Source: CADEEN01 sp963751775 (GTDB taxonomy: Bacteria > Pseudomonadota > Gammaproteobacteria > Burkholderiales > Burkholderiaceae_C). From it: a stretch of 64,000 nt of DNA. Every line of letters begins with the position of its first letter. Position 1 is the first letter of the stretch. Under the pieces are notes generated by a model. The model was not told the DNA's origin. It made no database searches and saw only the letters and a list, made by a program, of their open reading frames with translations. The position numbers and the translations under genes are program-made. Positions 38,359 through 47,907 of the stretch are shown here, piece by piece. Location of the stretch: the NCBI GenBank assembly GCA_963751775.1, contig CAVVVW010000005.1:1-64000 (forward strand), given 5' to 3'.

Positions 38359-39540
38359 ATGAGTACAGACATCGTCATCGTCGCCGCAGCCCGCACGGCG
38401 GTCGGGAAGTTCGGCGGCACGCTGGCCAAGACGCCGGCCTCCGAACTCGGCGCGGCCGTCATCGTCGAGTTGCTCAAGCGCGCCAAACTGACCGGTGACC
38501 AGATCGGCGAGGTGATCCTCGGCCAGGTGCTGACCGCGGGCGTGGGTCAGAACCCGGCGCGCCAGGCGGTCATCAAGTCGGGCCTGCCCAAGGCGGTGCC
38601 GGCGATGACCATCAACAAGGTCTGCGGCTCGGGCCTGAAGGCGGTGATGCTGGCCGCGCAGGCGATCCGCGACGGCGACAGCGAGATCATCATCGCCGGC
38701 GGCCAGGAGAGCATGAGCATGGCGCCCCACGTGCTGCCGGGCTCGCGCGACGGCACGCGCATGGGTGACTGGAAGCTCGTGGACACGATGATCGTCGACG
38801 GCCTGTGGGACGTGTACAACCAGTACCACATGGGCATCACCGCCGAAAACGTGGCCAAGCAGTACGGCGTCACGCGCGAGGCGCAGGACGCGCTGGCGCT
38901 GGGCTCGCAGCAAAAGGCCGCCGCGGCACAGGACGCCGGCCGCTTCAAGGACGAGATCGTGCCGTTCTCGATCGCGCAGAAGAAGGGCGACCCGATCGTC
39001 TTCGCGGCCGACGAGTTCATCAACCGCAAGACCACCGCCGAGGTGCTGTCGGGCCTGCGACCGGCCTTCGACAAGGCCGGCAGCGTGACGGCCGGCAATG
39101 CCTCGGGCCTGAACGACGGCGCCGCCGGCGTGGTGGTGATGAGCGCCAAGACCGCCGACCGGCTGGGCCTCAAACCCCTTGCGCGCATCGCCAGCTATGC
39201 GTCCGCCGGCCTCGACCCGGCGACGATGGGCATGGGCCCGGTGCCGGCCTCGCAGCGCGCCCTGCAGCGGGCCGGCTGGAAGGCCGCCGACCTCGACCTG
39301 CTCGAGATCAACGAAGCCTTCGCCGCCCAGGCCTGCGCCGTGCACAAGGAGATGGGCTGGGACACCAGCAAGGTCAACGTCAATGGCGGCGCGATCGCGA
39401 TCGGCCACCCGATCGGCGCCTCGGGCTGCCGCATCCTGGTCACGCTGCTGCACGAGATGCAGCGCCGCAACGCGAGGAAGGGTATTGCCTCGCTCTGTAT
39501 TGGGGGAGGTATGGGTGTCGCGCTGACGGTTGAGCGCTAG
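38359..39540 (+). CDS. phaA: Acetyl-CoA C-acetyltransferase (beta-ketothiolase) PhaA
   Basis: This 393-residue thiolase condenses two acetyl-CoA to acetoacetyl-CoA for PHB. It carries the nucleophile Cys in INKVCGSGLKAVMLAAQAI, NEAFAAQ, the His in GGAIAIGHPIGASGCR and the second Cys in CIGGGMGVAL. The frame is intact. CAGGAG precedes ATG 38359. Confidence 0.96.
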   Translation: MSTDIVIVAAARTAVGKFGGTLAKTPASELGAAVIVELLKRAKLTGDQIGEVILGQVLTAGVGQNPARQAVIKSGLPKAVPAMTINKVCGSGLKAVMLAAQAIRDGDSEIIIAGGQESMSMAPHVLPGSRDGTRMGDWKLVDTMIVDGLWDVYNQYHMGITAENVAKQYGVTREAQDALALGSQQKAAAAQDAGRFKDEIVPFSIAQKKGDPIVFAADEFINRKTTAEVLSGLRPAFDKAGSVTAGNASGLNDGAAGVVVMSAKTADRLGLKPLARIASYASAGLDPATMGMGPVPASQRALQRAGWKAADLDLLEINEAFAAQACAVHKEMGWDTSKVNVNGGAIAIGHPIGASGCRILVTLLHEMQRRNARKGIASLCIGGGMGVALTVER

Positions 39541-39570
39541 AGTCGACCCCATCACTTCAAGGAGCACGCA

Positions 39571-40309
39571 ATGGCACAAAAACTGGCGTACGTCACCGGC
39601 GGCATGGGCGGCATCGGCACCGCGATCTGCCAACGGCTGTCCAAGGAAGGCTTCAAGGTCATTGCCGGCTGCGGCCCGAGCCGCGACTTCGGCAAGTGGC
39701 TGGCCGAGCAGAAGGCGCTTGGGCTACGGCTTCTACGCGTCGGTCGGCAATGTCGCCGACTGGAATTCGACGGTCGAGGCCTTCTCCAAGGCCACCGCCG
39801 AACACGGCACCATCGACGTGCTGGTCAACAACGCCGGCATCACCAGGGACCGCATGTTCCTGAAGATGACGCCCGACGACTGGAAGGCCGTCATCGACAC
39901 CAACCTGAACAGCATGTTCAACGTCACCAAGCAGGTGGTGCCGGGCATGGTCGAGAAGGGCTGGGGCCGCATCGTCCAGATCTCTTCGGTCAATGGCGAG
40001 AAGGGCCAGGCCGGGCAGACCAACTATTCGGCGGCCAAGGCCGGCATGCACGGCTTCACGATGGCGCTGGCGCAGGAAGTGGCCAGCAAGGGCGTCACCG
40101 TCAACACCGTCAGCCCGGGCTATATCGGCACCGACATGGTCCGTGCGATCAAGCCCGAGGTGCTGGAAAAGATCGTCGCCACGATCCCCGTCAAGCGACT
40201 GGGCACGCCGCAGGAGATCGGCTCGATCGTGGCCTGGCTGGCGAGCGAGGACTCGGGCTTCTCCACCGGCGCGGATTTCTCCTGCAACGGTGGCATGCAC
40301 ATGGGCTGA
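39571..40309 (+). CDS. phaB: Acetoacetyl-CoA reductase PhaB (frameshifted)
   Basis: This NADPH-dependent short-chain dehydrogenase reduces acetoacetyl-CoA to R-3-hydroxybutyryl-CoA. The cofactor motif is TGGMGGIGTAICQRL; NNAG is present; the catalytic Ser-Tyr-Lys lie in ISSVNGEKGQAGQTNYSAAK. CNGGMHMG is the usual C-terminus. GCGCTTGGGC near 39720 contains one extra T relative to the expected Ala-Leu-Gly-Tyr, shifting the frame; the corrected length is 245 residues. Last gene of the operon, followed by a hairpin. Confidence 0.95.
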
Positions 40310-40333
40310 CCCCGCAGGCGCTCAGGCATCGAC

Positions 40334-40355
40334 ATGGGCGCCCACGGGCGCCCAT
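40334..40355. terminator. Terminator hairpin between phaB and the convergent vgb-like gene
   Basis: ATGGGCGCC and GGCGCCCAT form a perfect 9-bp stem around CACG, followed on the plus strand by TTGTCTT. Position, 25 bp after the phaB stop and before the convergent stop at 40392, fits a bidirectional terminator. Confidence 0.6.
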
Positions 40356-40391
40356 TTGTCTTCGGTCTTCGTCAACGGACGGCGCCCTGGT

Positions 40392-41387
40392 TCATGGACT
40401 GCGGATCACCGAGATGGTTTCGGTACCGCTCTCGGGCAGCCAGACCTCGCCCGGCCGGCCGAGGATCTGCCGGATGTCGGTGTTCTGGCGCGGGAAGCCG
40501 AAGCGCTCGAAGCGCTCGCTCGCGGGGTCGAAGCGCCAGACCGCGTTGCCACCGAAATCACTGGCCCAGACGATGTCGCGTTCGTCGACGTACACCGCGT
40601 AGCAGCGCGGCGCGTCGCCCGGCAGCTTCCACGCCCGCCAGGCCTGCGCGGCGGTCTTGGCCGCCGGGTCGTGCACCGACAGGTTGCCGCTGTTCCACTC
40701 GCTGACCCAGATGCGCCCATGGCTGTCGCTCCAGACGCGGCGCGCGCCCTGGTTCTTCGTCGGCGGCTCGACCACGATCGACTCGCCCGTCCTGCGGTCG
40801 ATGCGGGCAATGAACGAGCCGGCCAGCGAACACCACCAGACCTGGCCCGCCGGCGTGGCGCAGATGCCGTACGGCCCGCGGCCACGCGGCGCATCGTGCA
40901 GCGTGACCGCGCCTGTCTTGACGGCCAGCTTGCCGACCACGCCGCTCTGGCCGGTGAACCACAGATCGCCGTCGCCGTCGAATGCCGCGGTGTTGAGGTT
41001 GGCGTAGGCGCTGCCATCGGGCAGCGGATAACTGCGCTGGCTGCGCTCGGGCCCGCTCACCCGCACGATCGCGTTCAGCCCGCCATCGGTGATCCAGGCC
41101 GCCTTGTCCGGCCCCTGGATCACGCCATGCGGTGCCGAGCCGCGGCCCAGTGCATGCAGTTCGGTGCGGCCCGTCTTGGGGTCGAACCAGCCGAGGTGGC
41201 CGCTGCGTTGTGCCGTGAACCAGACGCCGCCGTCGGGGGCGGGTGCCACGTCGTGGATGCCCGTCCGGCTCGGCGTGACAAGCGGCCACGACTGCTGGCG
41301 CGTGGGCTGTGAGCGCAGCGGCGACGGATGGGCGGCGATGGCAACGCCGCCGATCGTGGCAAGGGCCTGACGTCGACTGAGATGCAT
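40392..41387 (-). CDS. Virginiamycin B lyase-like beta-propeller protein, Tat-exported
   Basis: This 331-residue protein has a Tat-type signal (SRRQALATIGGVAIAA) and repeated propeller blades with GVWFTAQRSGHLGWFDPKTG, AWITDGGLNAIVRVS, DLWFTGQSG, RIWVSEWNSGNLSV and IVWASDFGGNAVWRFDP. The fold matches streptogramin B lyase (Vgb) and related SMP-30-like proteins. Exported homologues in proteobacteria are usually not antibiotic lyases, so a sugar- or lactone-processing or binding role is as likely. I chose ATG 41387 for the twin-arginine signal. Confidence 0.8.
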   Translation of the reverse strand: MHLSRRQALATIGGVAIAAHPSPLRSQPTRQQSWPLVTPSRTGIHDVAPAPDGGVWFTAQRSGHLGWFDPKTGRTELHALGRGSAPHGVIQGPDKAAWITDGGLNAIVRVSGPERSQRSYPLPDGSAYANLNTAAFDGDGDLWFTGQSGVVGKLAVKTGAVTLHDAPRGRGPYGICATPAGQVWWCSLAGSFIARIDRRTGESIVVEPPTKNQGARRVWSDSHGRIWVSEWNSGNLSVHDPAAKTAAQAWRAWKLPGDAPRCYAVYVDERDIVWASDFGGNAVWRFDPASERFERFGFPRQNTDIRQILGRPGEVWLPESGTETISVIRSP

Positions 41388-41557
41388 GGCGACTCCAGGC
41401 GAATGACTATGCCGCAGCTTGTGCCAGACGTCCAGCGTGCGCAAGGCCACGGCGACGCGGCGCCGCGGGCGCTCGGGCGGGCGCTGCGTCGGCATGGAGG
41501 CGTTGCAGCGACTTGCACAGGTCGTGAGCCCATGCGCTGGCGGGCTACCATCGTTCG

Positions 41558-41932
41558 ATGACCGAGTCGATCCACATTGCTTGCCTGTGCGCCGCCTGGT
41601 GCCGGCTGTGCGACGACTATGCGCCGGTATTCCAGCAACTGGCCGCAGAACTGCGCGACACCGGACTGCCGCTGCAGTGGCATTGGATCGACATCGAGGA
41701 CGAGGCCGATCTGCTGGGCGACATGGACGTCGAGACCTTTCCGACCCTGGTCATCGCCGATCACGAGCATGTGCGCTTCGCGGGCGCACTGACCCCGGAG
41801 CCGGGCACGCTGCGGCGCGTGGCGCGCGCGACGATCGCCGGCCCCAGTCGCGCCGACGCGCACTGGCCCGCAGTCGCGCCGGCGATCGAGGCCTTCGCTG
41901 TGCGCCTGCGCCGACGTGCAATGAGTGTCTGA
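41558..41932 (+). CDS. Thioredoxin-family protein
   Basis: This 124-residue thioredoxin-fold protein has the redox motif AAWCRLCDDYAPVF (CRLC in place of CGPC) and a cis-Pro in VETFPTLVIAD. The C-terminal helix is followed by an Arg-rich tail. No signal peptide, so probably cytosolic. The unusual dipeptide RL suggests a redox potential or partner unlike housekeeping thioredoxin. Confidence 0.83.
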   Translation: MTESIHIACLCAAWCRLCDDYAPVFQQLAAELRDTGLPLQWHWIDIEDEADLLGDMDVETFPTLVIADHEHVRFAGALTPEPGTLRRVARATIAGPSRADAHWPAVAPAIEAFAVRLRRRAMSV

Positions 41933-42040
41933 GCGCCGTTGTCCGTGCCCTGCCTGTCGAGGCCGTGCACCGACGATCGATCGGCCACTCCAGCCCATCG
42001 CCGCCGCTATCATCGCGCCTGCATTTTTTTGGAGACACCG

Positions 42041-42619
42041 ATGTCCGATCACGGCTTTCATGTGCATGGCCCGCACGATCACGAGATCGAGCATGCCGCG
42101 CATGACGCGCACAAGGACCCGTTCGCCGGGACGATCGCGGTGATGACCGCGATTCTGGCCACCATCGGTGCGCTGTTCTCATACATGGGCGGGGCCACGC
42201 AGGCCAACGCCGGTCTGTACAAGAACAACGCCGCGATCAAGAAGACCGAGGCCTCGGACCAGTGGAACTACTACCAGGCCAAGAGCGGCAAGCAGAACCT
42301 GGCCGAGTTGGCGGTGGTGCTGGTGGCCGACGACAAGAAGGCCCAGTATCAGCAGGAGGTCGAGCGCTACAAGAAGGAAAAGGCCGACATCAAGGTCGAG
42401 GCCGACAAGCTCGAGGCGCAGTCGAAGTCATGGGACGAGCAGTCCGACGCGCAGATGCACCTGCATCACCGCTGGGCCCAGGCCACCACCGGTCTGCAGA
42501 TCTCGATTGCGTTGGCGGCGATGGCGCTGCTGACGCGGCGCAAGTGGCTCGAATGGGGCATGTACGGCGTGGCCAGCATCGGCATCGTGTTGGGCGGCCT
42601 GGCCCTGGCCCACATCTGA
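42041..42619 (+). CDS. DUF4337-family membrane protein
   Basis: This 192-residue protein has a His-rich N-terminus (MSDHGFHVHGPHDHEIEHAA), one helix (GTIAVMTAILATIGALFSYM), a conserved polar middle (TEASDQWNYYQAKSGKQNL) and two C-terminal helices. This is the DUF4337 layout. The central region is coiled-coil-like. Function unknown; the His cluster could bind metal. GGAGA lies 5 nt upstream of the ATG. Confidence 0.83.
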   Translation: MSDHGFHVHGPHDHEIEHAAHDAHKDPFAGTIAVMTAILATIGALFSYMGGATQANAGLYKNNAAIKKTEASDQWNYYQAKSGKQNLAELAVVLVADDKKAQYQQEVERYKKEKADIKVEADKLEAQSKSWDEQSDAQMHLHHRWAQATTGLQISIALAAMALLTRRKWLEWGMYGVASIGIVLGGLALAHI

Positions 42620-42630
42620 TCGGTCGACGT

Positions 42631-42652
42631 CCCTCGCCCCTGGGGGCGAGGG
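42631..42652. terminator. GC-rich hairpin between convergent genes
   Basis: CCCTCGCCCC and GGGGCGAGGG form a perfect 10-bp stem with a 2-nt apex, 11 bp after the DUF4337 stop and before the convergent gene ending at 42690. No T-run follows. Confidence 0.45.
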
Positions 42653-42689
42653 CCAGCGAGCGGGCGCGCCACCGCGACGCGCCCGAGGG

Positions 42690-42929
42690 TCAGATGCCGA
42701 GCAGCTTCATGGCTTCGGCGAGCAGCTTCACAGAGTCGTCGTGCTTGCCGGCCTTGTGCGCGGCTTCGCCATCGGCGCGCAGCTTCTTCACCTTGGCCAT
42801 GTCGGCTTCGGCCAGCTTGGGATTGGTGGCGAGCTTGGCGTCGATGGCCTTCATGTCGGCCGGGCAGTGGTATGCCAGCGCGAGTCCGGAGGCGCTGGCC
42901 AGAAGGATCGCAAGCAGCAGTTTCTTCAT
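42690..42929 (-). CDS. Small periplasmic protein, unknown
   Basis: This 79-residue protein has a clear signal peptide (MKKLLLAILLASASGLALA) and a helical, Lys/Ala-rich mature part with CPADMKAIDAKLATNPKLAE. One Cys near the mature N-terminus. I do not recognise a named family. Its ATG overlaps the stop of the acyltransferase gene by 3 bp, so the two are coupled. Confidence 0.72.
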   Translation of the reverse strand: MKKLLLAILLASASGLALAYHCPADMKAIDAKLATNPKLAEADMAKVKKLRADGEAAHKAGKHDDSVKLLAEAMKLLGI

Positions 42930-44404
42930 GGGGGTTCCTTTGAGGTTGGGCTGCCTTCAGCCCGGGTGGAATGTAGCGCCAAGCCGGCGTCGGGCGTGAG
43001 CAGGTGTGAGATCGAGTTGGCGTAGTAGCGAAGCATCGGCTGCCTCGCCCGCCCGTATACGGTACAGGCCTTCGTCCTCATCCACCAGGTGGCGCTGCGT
43101 GAGCATGCGCAGGCCGGCGCCGATGGCGTAGTCCCAGTCGCCGCGGGGCAGGTACAGGCGCGCGTTGTGGTGCTTCGAGGCCACGCACCAACTCGGCCAC
43201 GGCCGACTTCAGCTCGAGTTCGCCGATGCGCGCGCTCACCCTGCTGCAGCAACACGGTGGCCACCAAGGGCACCGGCAAGACCGGTATCAGGCGCCCGAC
43301 CTGGTCCATCAAATGGCGGCCCAGCGCAGCGACTTCGGCCTGGCGCTGCTCGCGCGGCAGGTGGTCGAAGTCGATGCCCCGTGCCGCCGCCCAGGCGCGC
43401 ACCGATACGGGCGTGCCGAAGTTGACGCAGGCGTAGCCGAAGCGATGCCAGCGGCTGCGCAGGACCAGCCAAAGCTGGCTGCCGACGAAGGCCAGCATGC
43501 GCGCGCTGGAGCGCAGGCCGCTCGCCTTCGGCAAGCTGCCGTCGCCGGCCAGCAACTGCGTGCGGTCTTCGAGCACGCGGTCGTAGTTCAGGCCCAGCGG
43601 CACGAACACCAGGTCGCGCTCGCCGTGGGTGTGAAAGCCGCGCAGCATGTAGTCGAGCACGCCGAAGCGCGGCTCGCGCATCAGGCCGTCGCGCGTCAGG
43701 CCGCCCTCGGGGTAGACCGCCTGTGTCACGCCGGCCTCGGTGGCCATCGCGATGTAGCGTTCGAGCACGCGGCGGTACAACTCGTCCTTGGAATTGCGGC
43801 GAACGAAGTAGGCGCCCATCGCGCGGATCAATTGCTGCAAGCCCCACACCCGCGCCCACTCACCCACCGCGTAGCTCAGCGCCGCGCGCTCGGCGGCGAG
43901 GTACGAGGCGATGATGTAGTCCATGTTGCTGCGGTGGTTCATCACGAACACCACGGTCGACTGCTCAGCGATGGCGTTCAGCCCGGCGTCGTCGGTGTAG
44001 CCGATGCGCACCCGGTACAGCGTGCGCGACAGCGTCTTGCCGATCCAGTAGCCGACGCGAAAGTAGACATAGGCGTTGAACGCCGGCACGATCTCGCGGG
44101 CGTAGCGCTGCACCTGGTCCAGCGCCACCTCGCGCGGCATCTGGCGGGCATCGGCAAAGGCCAACGCGGCCTGCTGCACCTTGTCGTCGAAGATCAGGCG
44201 GTCGATCAGGGCCTGGCGCTTGACCTGCTGGAACGGCCGGATGCCGATCTTCAGGCGCCGGCCCACCTCGTCGAGCACGCGGTTGGCGCGGCTCTTGATG
44301 AACCAGCGTGCGCTGGGCATCAGCAGCCGGTCGAGCAGGGCCCATGCGGCCAACGCGCCGATGACGACCGCCAGCCACAGGGGCAGGGTGATGTTTGCCG
44401 ACAT
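42926..44404 (-). CDS. PlsB-like glycerol-3-phosphate acyltransferase family protein (frameshifted)
   Basis: The protein has an N-terminal helix (LPLWLAVVIGALAAWALLD) and all four acyltransferase blocks: VVFVMNHRSNMDYI (HxxxxD), AMGAYFVRRNSKDELY, VYPEGGLTRDG and VFVPLGLNYDRVLED. The end MLRYYANSISHLL is typical of PlsB proteins. Frame changes near 43240, 43185 and 43060 break the C-terminal third. It probably acylates glycerol-3-phosphate in phospholipid synthesis, but is shorter (about 490 residues) than E. coli PlsB. Confidence 0.83.
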   Translation of the reverse strand: MSANITLPLWLAVVIGALAAWALLDRLLMPSARWFIKSRANRVLDEVGRRLKIGIRPFQQVKRQALIDRLIFDDKVQQAALAFADARQMPREVALDQVQRYAREIVPAFNAYVYFRVGYWIGKTLSRTLYRVRIGYTDDAGLNAIAEQSTVVFVMNHRSNMDYIIASYLAAERAALSYAVGEWARVWGLQQLIRAMGAYFVRRNSKDELYRRVLERYIAMATEAGVTQAVYPEGGLTRDGLMREPRFGVLDYMLRGFHTHGERDLVFVPLGLNYDRVLEDRTQLLAGDGSLPKASGLRSSARMLAFVGSQLWLVLRSRWHRFGYACVNFGTPVSVRAWAAARGIDFDHLPREQRQAEVAALGRHLMDQVGRLIPVLPVPLVATVLLQQGERAHRRTRAEVGRGRVGAWPRSTTTRACTCPAATGTTPSAPACACSRSATWWMRTKACTVYGRARQPMLRYYANSISHLLTPDAGLALHSTRAEGSPTSKEPP

Positions 44405-44450
44405 GCGCCTCCTCGCCGACTTGCGGCGCACGCATGCTAGCGTGCGTGCC

Positions 44451-45731
44451 CTAGCGGCGGCGCGTCTCGGGGCTGAGGATTTCCCTGGCCCGCTCGCCGG
44501 TGCCGCGACGCACGCTGCCGACGATCGCCGCCGAAGGGCCCGCGGCGAGCATCTGCGCAAAGGCCGCGCGCACTTCGTCGGCAGTCACGGCCTTCAGCCG
44601 TGCCAGCGTTTCCTCGGCCGCGCGCAGACGGCCGTGCACGAAGACCTCGAGCGCCGCGTCTTCGAGCCGGCGCAGCGGCTTCTCGGCATCGTGCAGGCGG
44701 CGCACCACGATCTGGTTGCGCGCGCGCTCGAGGTCGACCGCGTCGACGGCCTGGGCCTGCGCACGCAACAGTCCCGTCACCTCGCGCAGGAACTCGTCGA
44801 ACTTCTCGGGCGCCGTCGAGGCCTCGATGACGAGCTGGCCGCACATGTCGAACTGGTCGGCCGTGCACGAGGCGTGATAGGCCAGCGCGCGCTGCTCGCG
44901 CACGCGGGCCAGCAGCGGCGAACTCATGCCCTCGCCGAAGACGGCCGCGGCGACGAGGTGGGCGGCGTCATCGTCGCGCAGCGAAGGGATCGGGAAGCCG
45001 AGCACGACATGCGTCTGGCTGCTGCCCGACAGCGCGCGGGCGCGCACGGCACCGGCGTAGGTCGGTACGGCGACCAGGTTCGGCGCGCCCTGCGGCATCG
45101 CGCCGAAGGCGGCTTCGGCCGCGCGCACGATGGCATCGGCGTCGATGGCGCCCGCGGCGCCGACGATCAGGTTGGCGCCCGTGTACTGGCGCGCGACATA
45201 GCGCACCAGCTCGTCGCGGCCGAAGCGTTCGATGTTGCGCCGGCTGCCGATCACCGGCTGCGCCACCGCATGCAGGCCGTAACAGGCGCGGTCGAACAGC
45301 TTGTAGCCGGTGGAGACCGGATCGTCGTCGTCTTCCGCAAACTCCTGCAGCAGCACCTGGCGCTCGCGCTCGAGTTCGGCCTCGGGGAATGTCGACGCCA
45401 GCACGATGTCGCCGAGCATGCGCACGAAGTCGGTCGCGTGGCTCGCCAGTCCGCGCATCTGGTAGGCGGTGTGGTCCTTGTCGGTGTGCGCGTTGACCTC
45501 GGCGCCCAGCCGCTCGGCATCGAGGTTGATGCGCTGCACATCGCGCTCGGCCGTGCCCTTGAAGGCCATGTGCTCGATGACGTGGCTGATGCCGTTCAGC
45601 GCCGCCGATTCATGCGCGCTGCCGGTGCGTACGAAGACGCTGACCGCGGCGGTGTGCAGGTGTGGCATCGGCAGCACGATCACGCGCACGCCATTGGGCA
45701 ACTGGGCCAGCAGGGTGTCAGAGTGCGCCAT
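44451..45731 (-). CDS. M16-family zinc peptidase (processing-peptidase-like)
   Basis: This 426-residue protein has the inverted zinc motif HVIEHMAFKGT (HxxEH) and a downstream Glu in the LLQEFAEDDDDP region, followed by the second inactive-type M16 domain (VLGFPIPSLRDDDAAHLVAA). No signal peptide. It resembles mitochondrial processing peptidase beta and YmxG/PqqL-type bacterial enzymes that degrade peptides. It starts 11 bp after the DUF1161 gene stop in the same direction. Confidence 0.88.
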   Translation of the reverse strand: MAHSDTLLAQLPNGVRVIVLPMPHLHTAAVSVFVRTGSAHESAALNGISHVIEHMAFKGTAERDVQRINLDAERLGAEVNAHTDKDHTAYQMRGLASHATDFVRMLGDIVLASTFPEAELERERQVLLQEFAEDDDDPVSTGYKLFDRACYGLHAVAQPVIGSRRNIERFGRDELVRYVARQYTGANLIVGAAGAIDADAIVRAAEAAFGAMPQGAPNLVAVPTYAGAVRARALSGSSQTHVVLGFPIPSLRDDDAAHLVAAAVFGEGMSSPLLARVREQRALAYHASCTADQFDMCGQLVIEASTAPEKFDEFLREVTGLLRAQAQAVDAVDLERARNQIVVRRLHDAEKPLRRLEDAALEVFVHGRLRAAEETLARLKAVTADEVRAAFAQMLAAGPSAAIVGSVRRGTGERAREILSPETRRR

Positions 45732-45741
45732 GCGCGGCCGT

Positions 45742-46452
45742 TCAGAGCTTGGGGCCGCGCGGCAATCCGGCCTCGTCGTAGGCGCTGCGGTGCGCGTACC
45801 AGGCCCAGCCCAAGCCCGCGAGCGGCAGGACGATCAGTGCCAGCAGCCAGCGCCAGTTTTCGGCCATGAAATCGGTTGCCCGCTGTGCCCACGCGGACTG
45901 CGCTGCGGGGGTCTTGACCGGCTGAGCCTGTGGCGCTGGTTGCGCAAGCGCGCGCTCGACGGCGGGTACGACTGCGACGTCGCTTGCGCTGGCGGCCGGC
46001 ACGGACTTCTCGGGTGCACGCCCCGGCGTTGCTGCCGCAGACGCCGGCGCACTGGAACGCGACGTGGGGCGCGGCGCGGGGCCGGGCGCTGACGCCGCGG
46101 TCGTTGGCGACGCGCGATCGTTCTGAGCCACTGTCGGCCGCGGGGCCGGCTTGTCCGGCACCACGCGGGGCTGCGCGGCAGAGGCAGGCCCCGTCGCCCC
46201 CGCATCGGCGGACGACGGCTGCGCTGCAGCCCATCGGCGATACAGGATCTTGCTGGCGCCGGCTTCGCAATTGCCGATGGCCTTTGCACCGGGCGGCACG
46301 GGTGTGTCGGCCGGCACGGCTTCCAGGCTGTAGCCGCGCACGCCGGTGGCGTCGATGCGCGCAGCCAACTCGCTCTTCAGCAGGTCGCATGCGTTGCTCT
46401 GCGCCTGGGCGCCGGGCGCAAGCAGCAGCAATGCGGTTTGCAGCATCGTCAT
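45742..46452 (-). CDS. DUF1161-like secreted/anchored protein with Pro-rich linker
   Basis: From ATG 46452 the 236-residue product has a signal peptide (MTMLQTALLLLAPGAQAQ), a DUF1161-like domain (SNACDLLKSELAARIDATGV, then GYSLEAVPADTPVPPGAKAI and GNCEAGASKILYRR), an Ala/Pro-rich linker of about 90 residues and a C-terminal membrane helix (WLLALIVLPLAGLGWAWYA). The frame is open further upstream, but the signal peptide supports the inner start. Function unknown. Confidence 0.7.
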   Translation of the reverse strand: MTMLQTALLLLAPGAQAQSNACDLLKSELAARIDATGVRGYSLEAVPADTPVPPGAKAIGNCEAGASKILYRRWAAAQPSSADAGATGPASAAQPRVVPDKPAPRPTVAQNDRASPTTAASAPGPAPRPTSRSSAPASAAATPGRAPEKSVPAASASDVAVVPAVERALAQPAPQAQPVKTPAAQSAWAQRATDFMAENWRWLLALIVLPLAGLGWAWYAHRSAYDEAGLPRGPKL

Positions 46453-46716
46453 GGTGCAAGAGATGGCGAGCGGTCGGCGCCCGAACACCAGGCCCGGCGT
46501 CGCCCCGACTGCGAGAATGGCCTTGAGCAAGCGGCAGGGCGCGCGCTGGGTCATGCCATCGAATGCGCCGATGGCTCGTGTTCGGTCCGTGATGCTTGCT
46601 GTCGCGTTCATGCGGTGCTGCCCTGTGTCGGCAGCGGGCATTGTCTCAAGCCCGGCGGGCGGGTGAGCAACCGGCAGGCCGACACGGGCGCGCCGCCGCG
46701 TGGCAGCAGGGCGCGG

Positions 46717-47097
46717 CTACACCGCGGCGACGTGCTGCGCGATCTCGCCGGCGGTGGTGATCCACACCACCTCGCGGTGCCTTGCCAGGTGCGCGAAGGC
46801 GCGGCGCAGCTGGCGCAGGCGGAACGGCTGGCCGACGATCATCGCGTGCAGCGCGATGCCCATGACCAGCGGCTGCTCGCGCGACTGCTCGAGCATTTCG
46901 TCGAACTGGTCGATGATCATGTCGGCGAATTCCGCCGCGCTGACGTGGCGGCCGATGATGGCCGCGCTGTCATTGAGTTCCTGCGGATAGGGGACTGCGA
47001 GGATGCGGCCGCTGCGCGTCTTCAGCCACACCGGCTGGTCGTCCATGCACCAGTCGAGTACGTAGCGGTAGCCGGCTTCATCGAGCAGGTCGGGTGC
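46717..47097 (-). pseudogene. Truncated duplicate of the polysaccharide deacetylase gene
   Basis: This segment is nearly identical to 47908-48288, the 3' part of the deacetylase gene, including the stop. It encodes DEAGYRYVLDWCMDDQPVWL through HAMIVGQPFRLRQLRRAFAH to EIAQHVAAV. At 47097 the match stops abruptly after GGTCGGGTG and unrelated sequence follows. It lacks the N-terminal catalytic half and a start. A segmental duplication, with the gene at 47114-47578 between the two copies. Confidence 0.8.
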
Positions 47098-47113
47098 TGC
47101 AGGCTCCGCGGCC

Positions 47114-47578
47114 CTACTTCTTCAGGGTGTACGTGCCGACGGCCTCGGTCTTGCCGAGGACACCCTTGTAGGTGTATTGGCCAGTGATGCCGTGGTACTT
47201 CCCGGTGCCGCTCAAGAACTCGCCGCTTCCGGCGGCCCCGCCGCCCATCCCGGGATCGCGATAGCCCACCTGGCGCATGGTGATCGACGAGCCGTCCTTG
47301 AATCGCATCACCGAGTCGATCGTGACGGTGACCCGCCCCTTCTCGTCGCTCGCCCCATCCGTGCCCTCGTACTTGACGTCGGCCGTCTCGCCCGTGCTCA
47401 GCACAGCCGTGCCGAGGCGGGTGAACTTGCCCCCGCCCATGGTTCCCGAGGCCACGGTGTACTTCCACGAGATGTCCGCGCCCTGCGCCAGGGCGGGTAC
47501 CGCCAGCAGGGCAGCCGCGGTGAGCCACCCAACCCAACCCGAAGCCAAACGGAGACGCGCCTTGCGAGCGATGTCCAT
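47114..47578 (-). CDS. Secreted lipocalin/DUF3224-like protein, unknown function
   Basis: This 154-residue protein has a signal peptide (LTAAALLAVPALAQGADI region) and a beta-rich mature part (ISWKYTVASGTMGGGKF, GSSITMRQVGYRDPG, FLSGTGKYHGITGQYTYKG) suggesting a small beta-barrel. GGAG precedes ATG 47578 by about 9 nt. It lies between the truncated and the full deacetylase copies, so it may have arrived with, or split, the duplication. Family assignment is tentative. Confidence 0.65.
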   Translation of the reverse strand: MDIARKARLRLASGWVGWLTAAALLAVPALAQGADISWKYTVASGTMGGGKFTRLGTAVLSTGETADVKYEGTDGASDEKGRVTVTIDSVMRFKDGSSITMRQVGYRDPGMGGGAAGSGEFLSGTGKYHGITGQYTYKGVLGKTEAVGTYTLKK

Positions 47579-47907
47579 GAAATTCTCCTTTGATCAACGC
47601 TTGTCGTTGAAGCAGTACGAAGCCTCAACTTGATCCACGACAGCCCCTTGACGAACGACAGCATGCGCGTCCTGTTCCATCGAGCATTGAGAACGGTCAA
47701 GCAACGCTTTCTTGCGCTCGCGGGAAGGCAGTGAAATTCAAGACGATGTTCGTCGGCCCATCGTCTGGGCACGTCCTTGAACGGTGGTTCCGGGTCGCAG
47801 GGCTCGATCGATCACCCGCGCTGAATCGAGGTTCGTGCCGACGGCAATCCGCCACGCAGCGGATTGGCATGCTGGCGTGCACGCGGGAGTATGGAGATGG
47901 GGTGACG
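47579..47907. other. Gene-free spacer beside the duplication
   Basis: These 329 bp separate the small secreted-protein gene from the deacetylase stop. Short open frames exist on both strands, but none has a ribosome-binding site or recognisable domain. A small palindrome, CCGCCACGCAGCGGATTGG with its partner ATCCGC, lies near 47850. Nothing else is recognised. Confidence 0.4.

Noticed and set aside
40392..41387. Antibiotic resistance by virginiamycin B lyase
   Set aside because: The protein has the Vgb propeller but a Tat export signal and no resistance context; environmental homologues are usually of other or unknown function.
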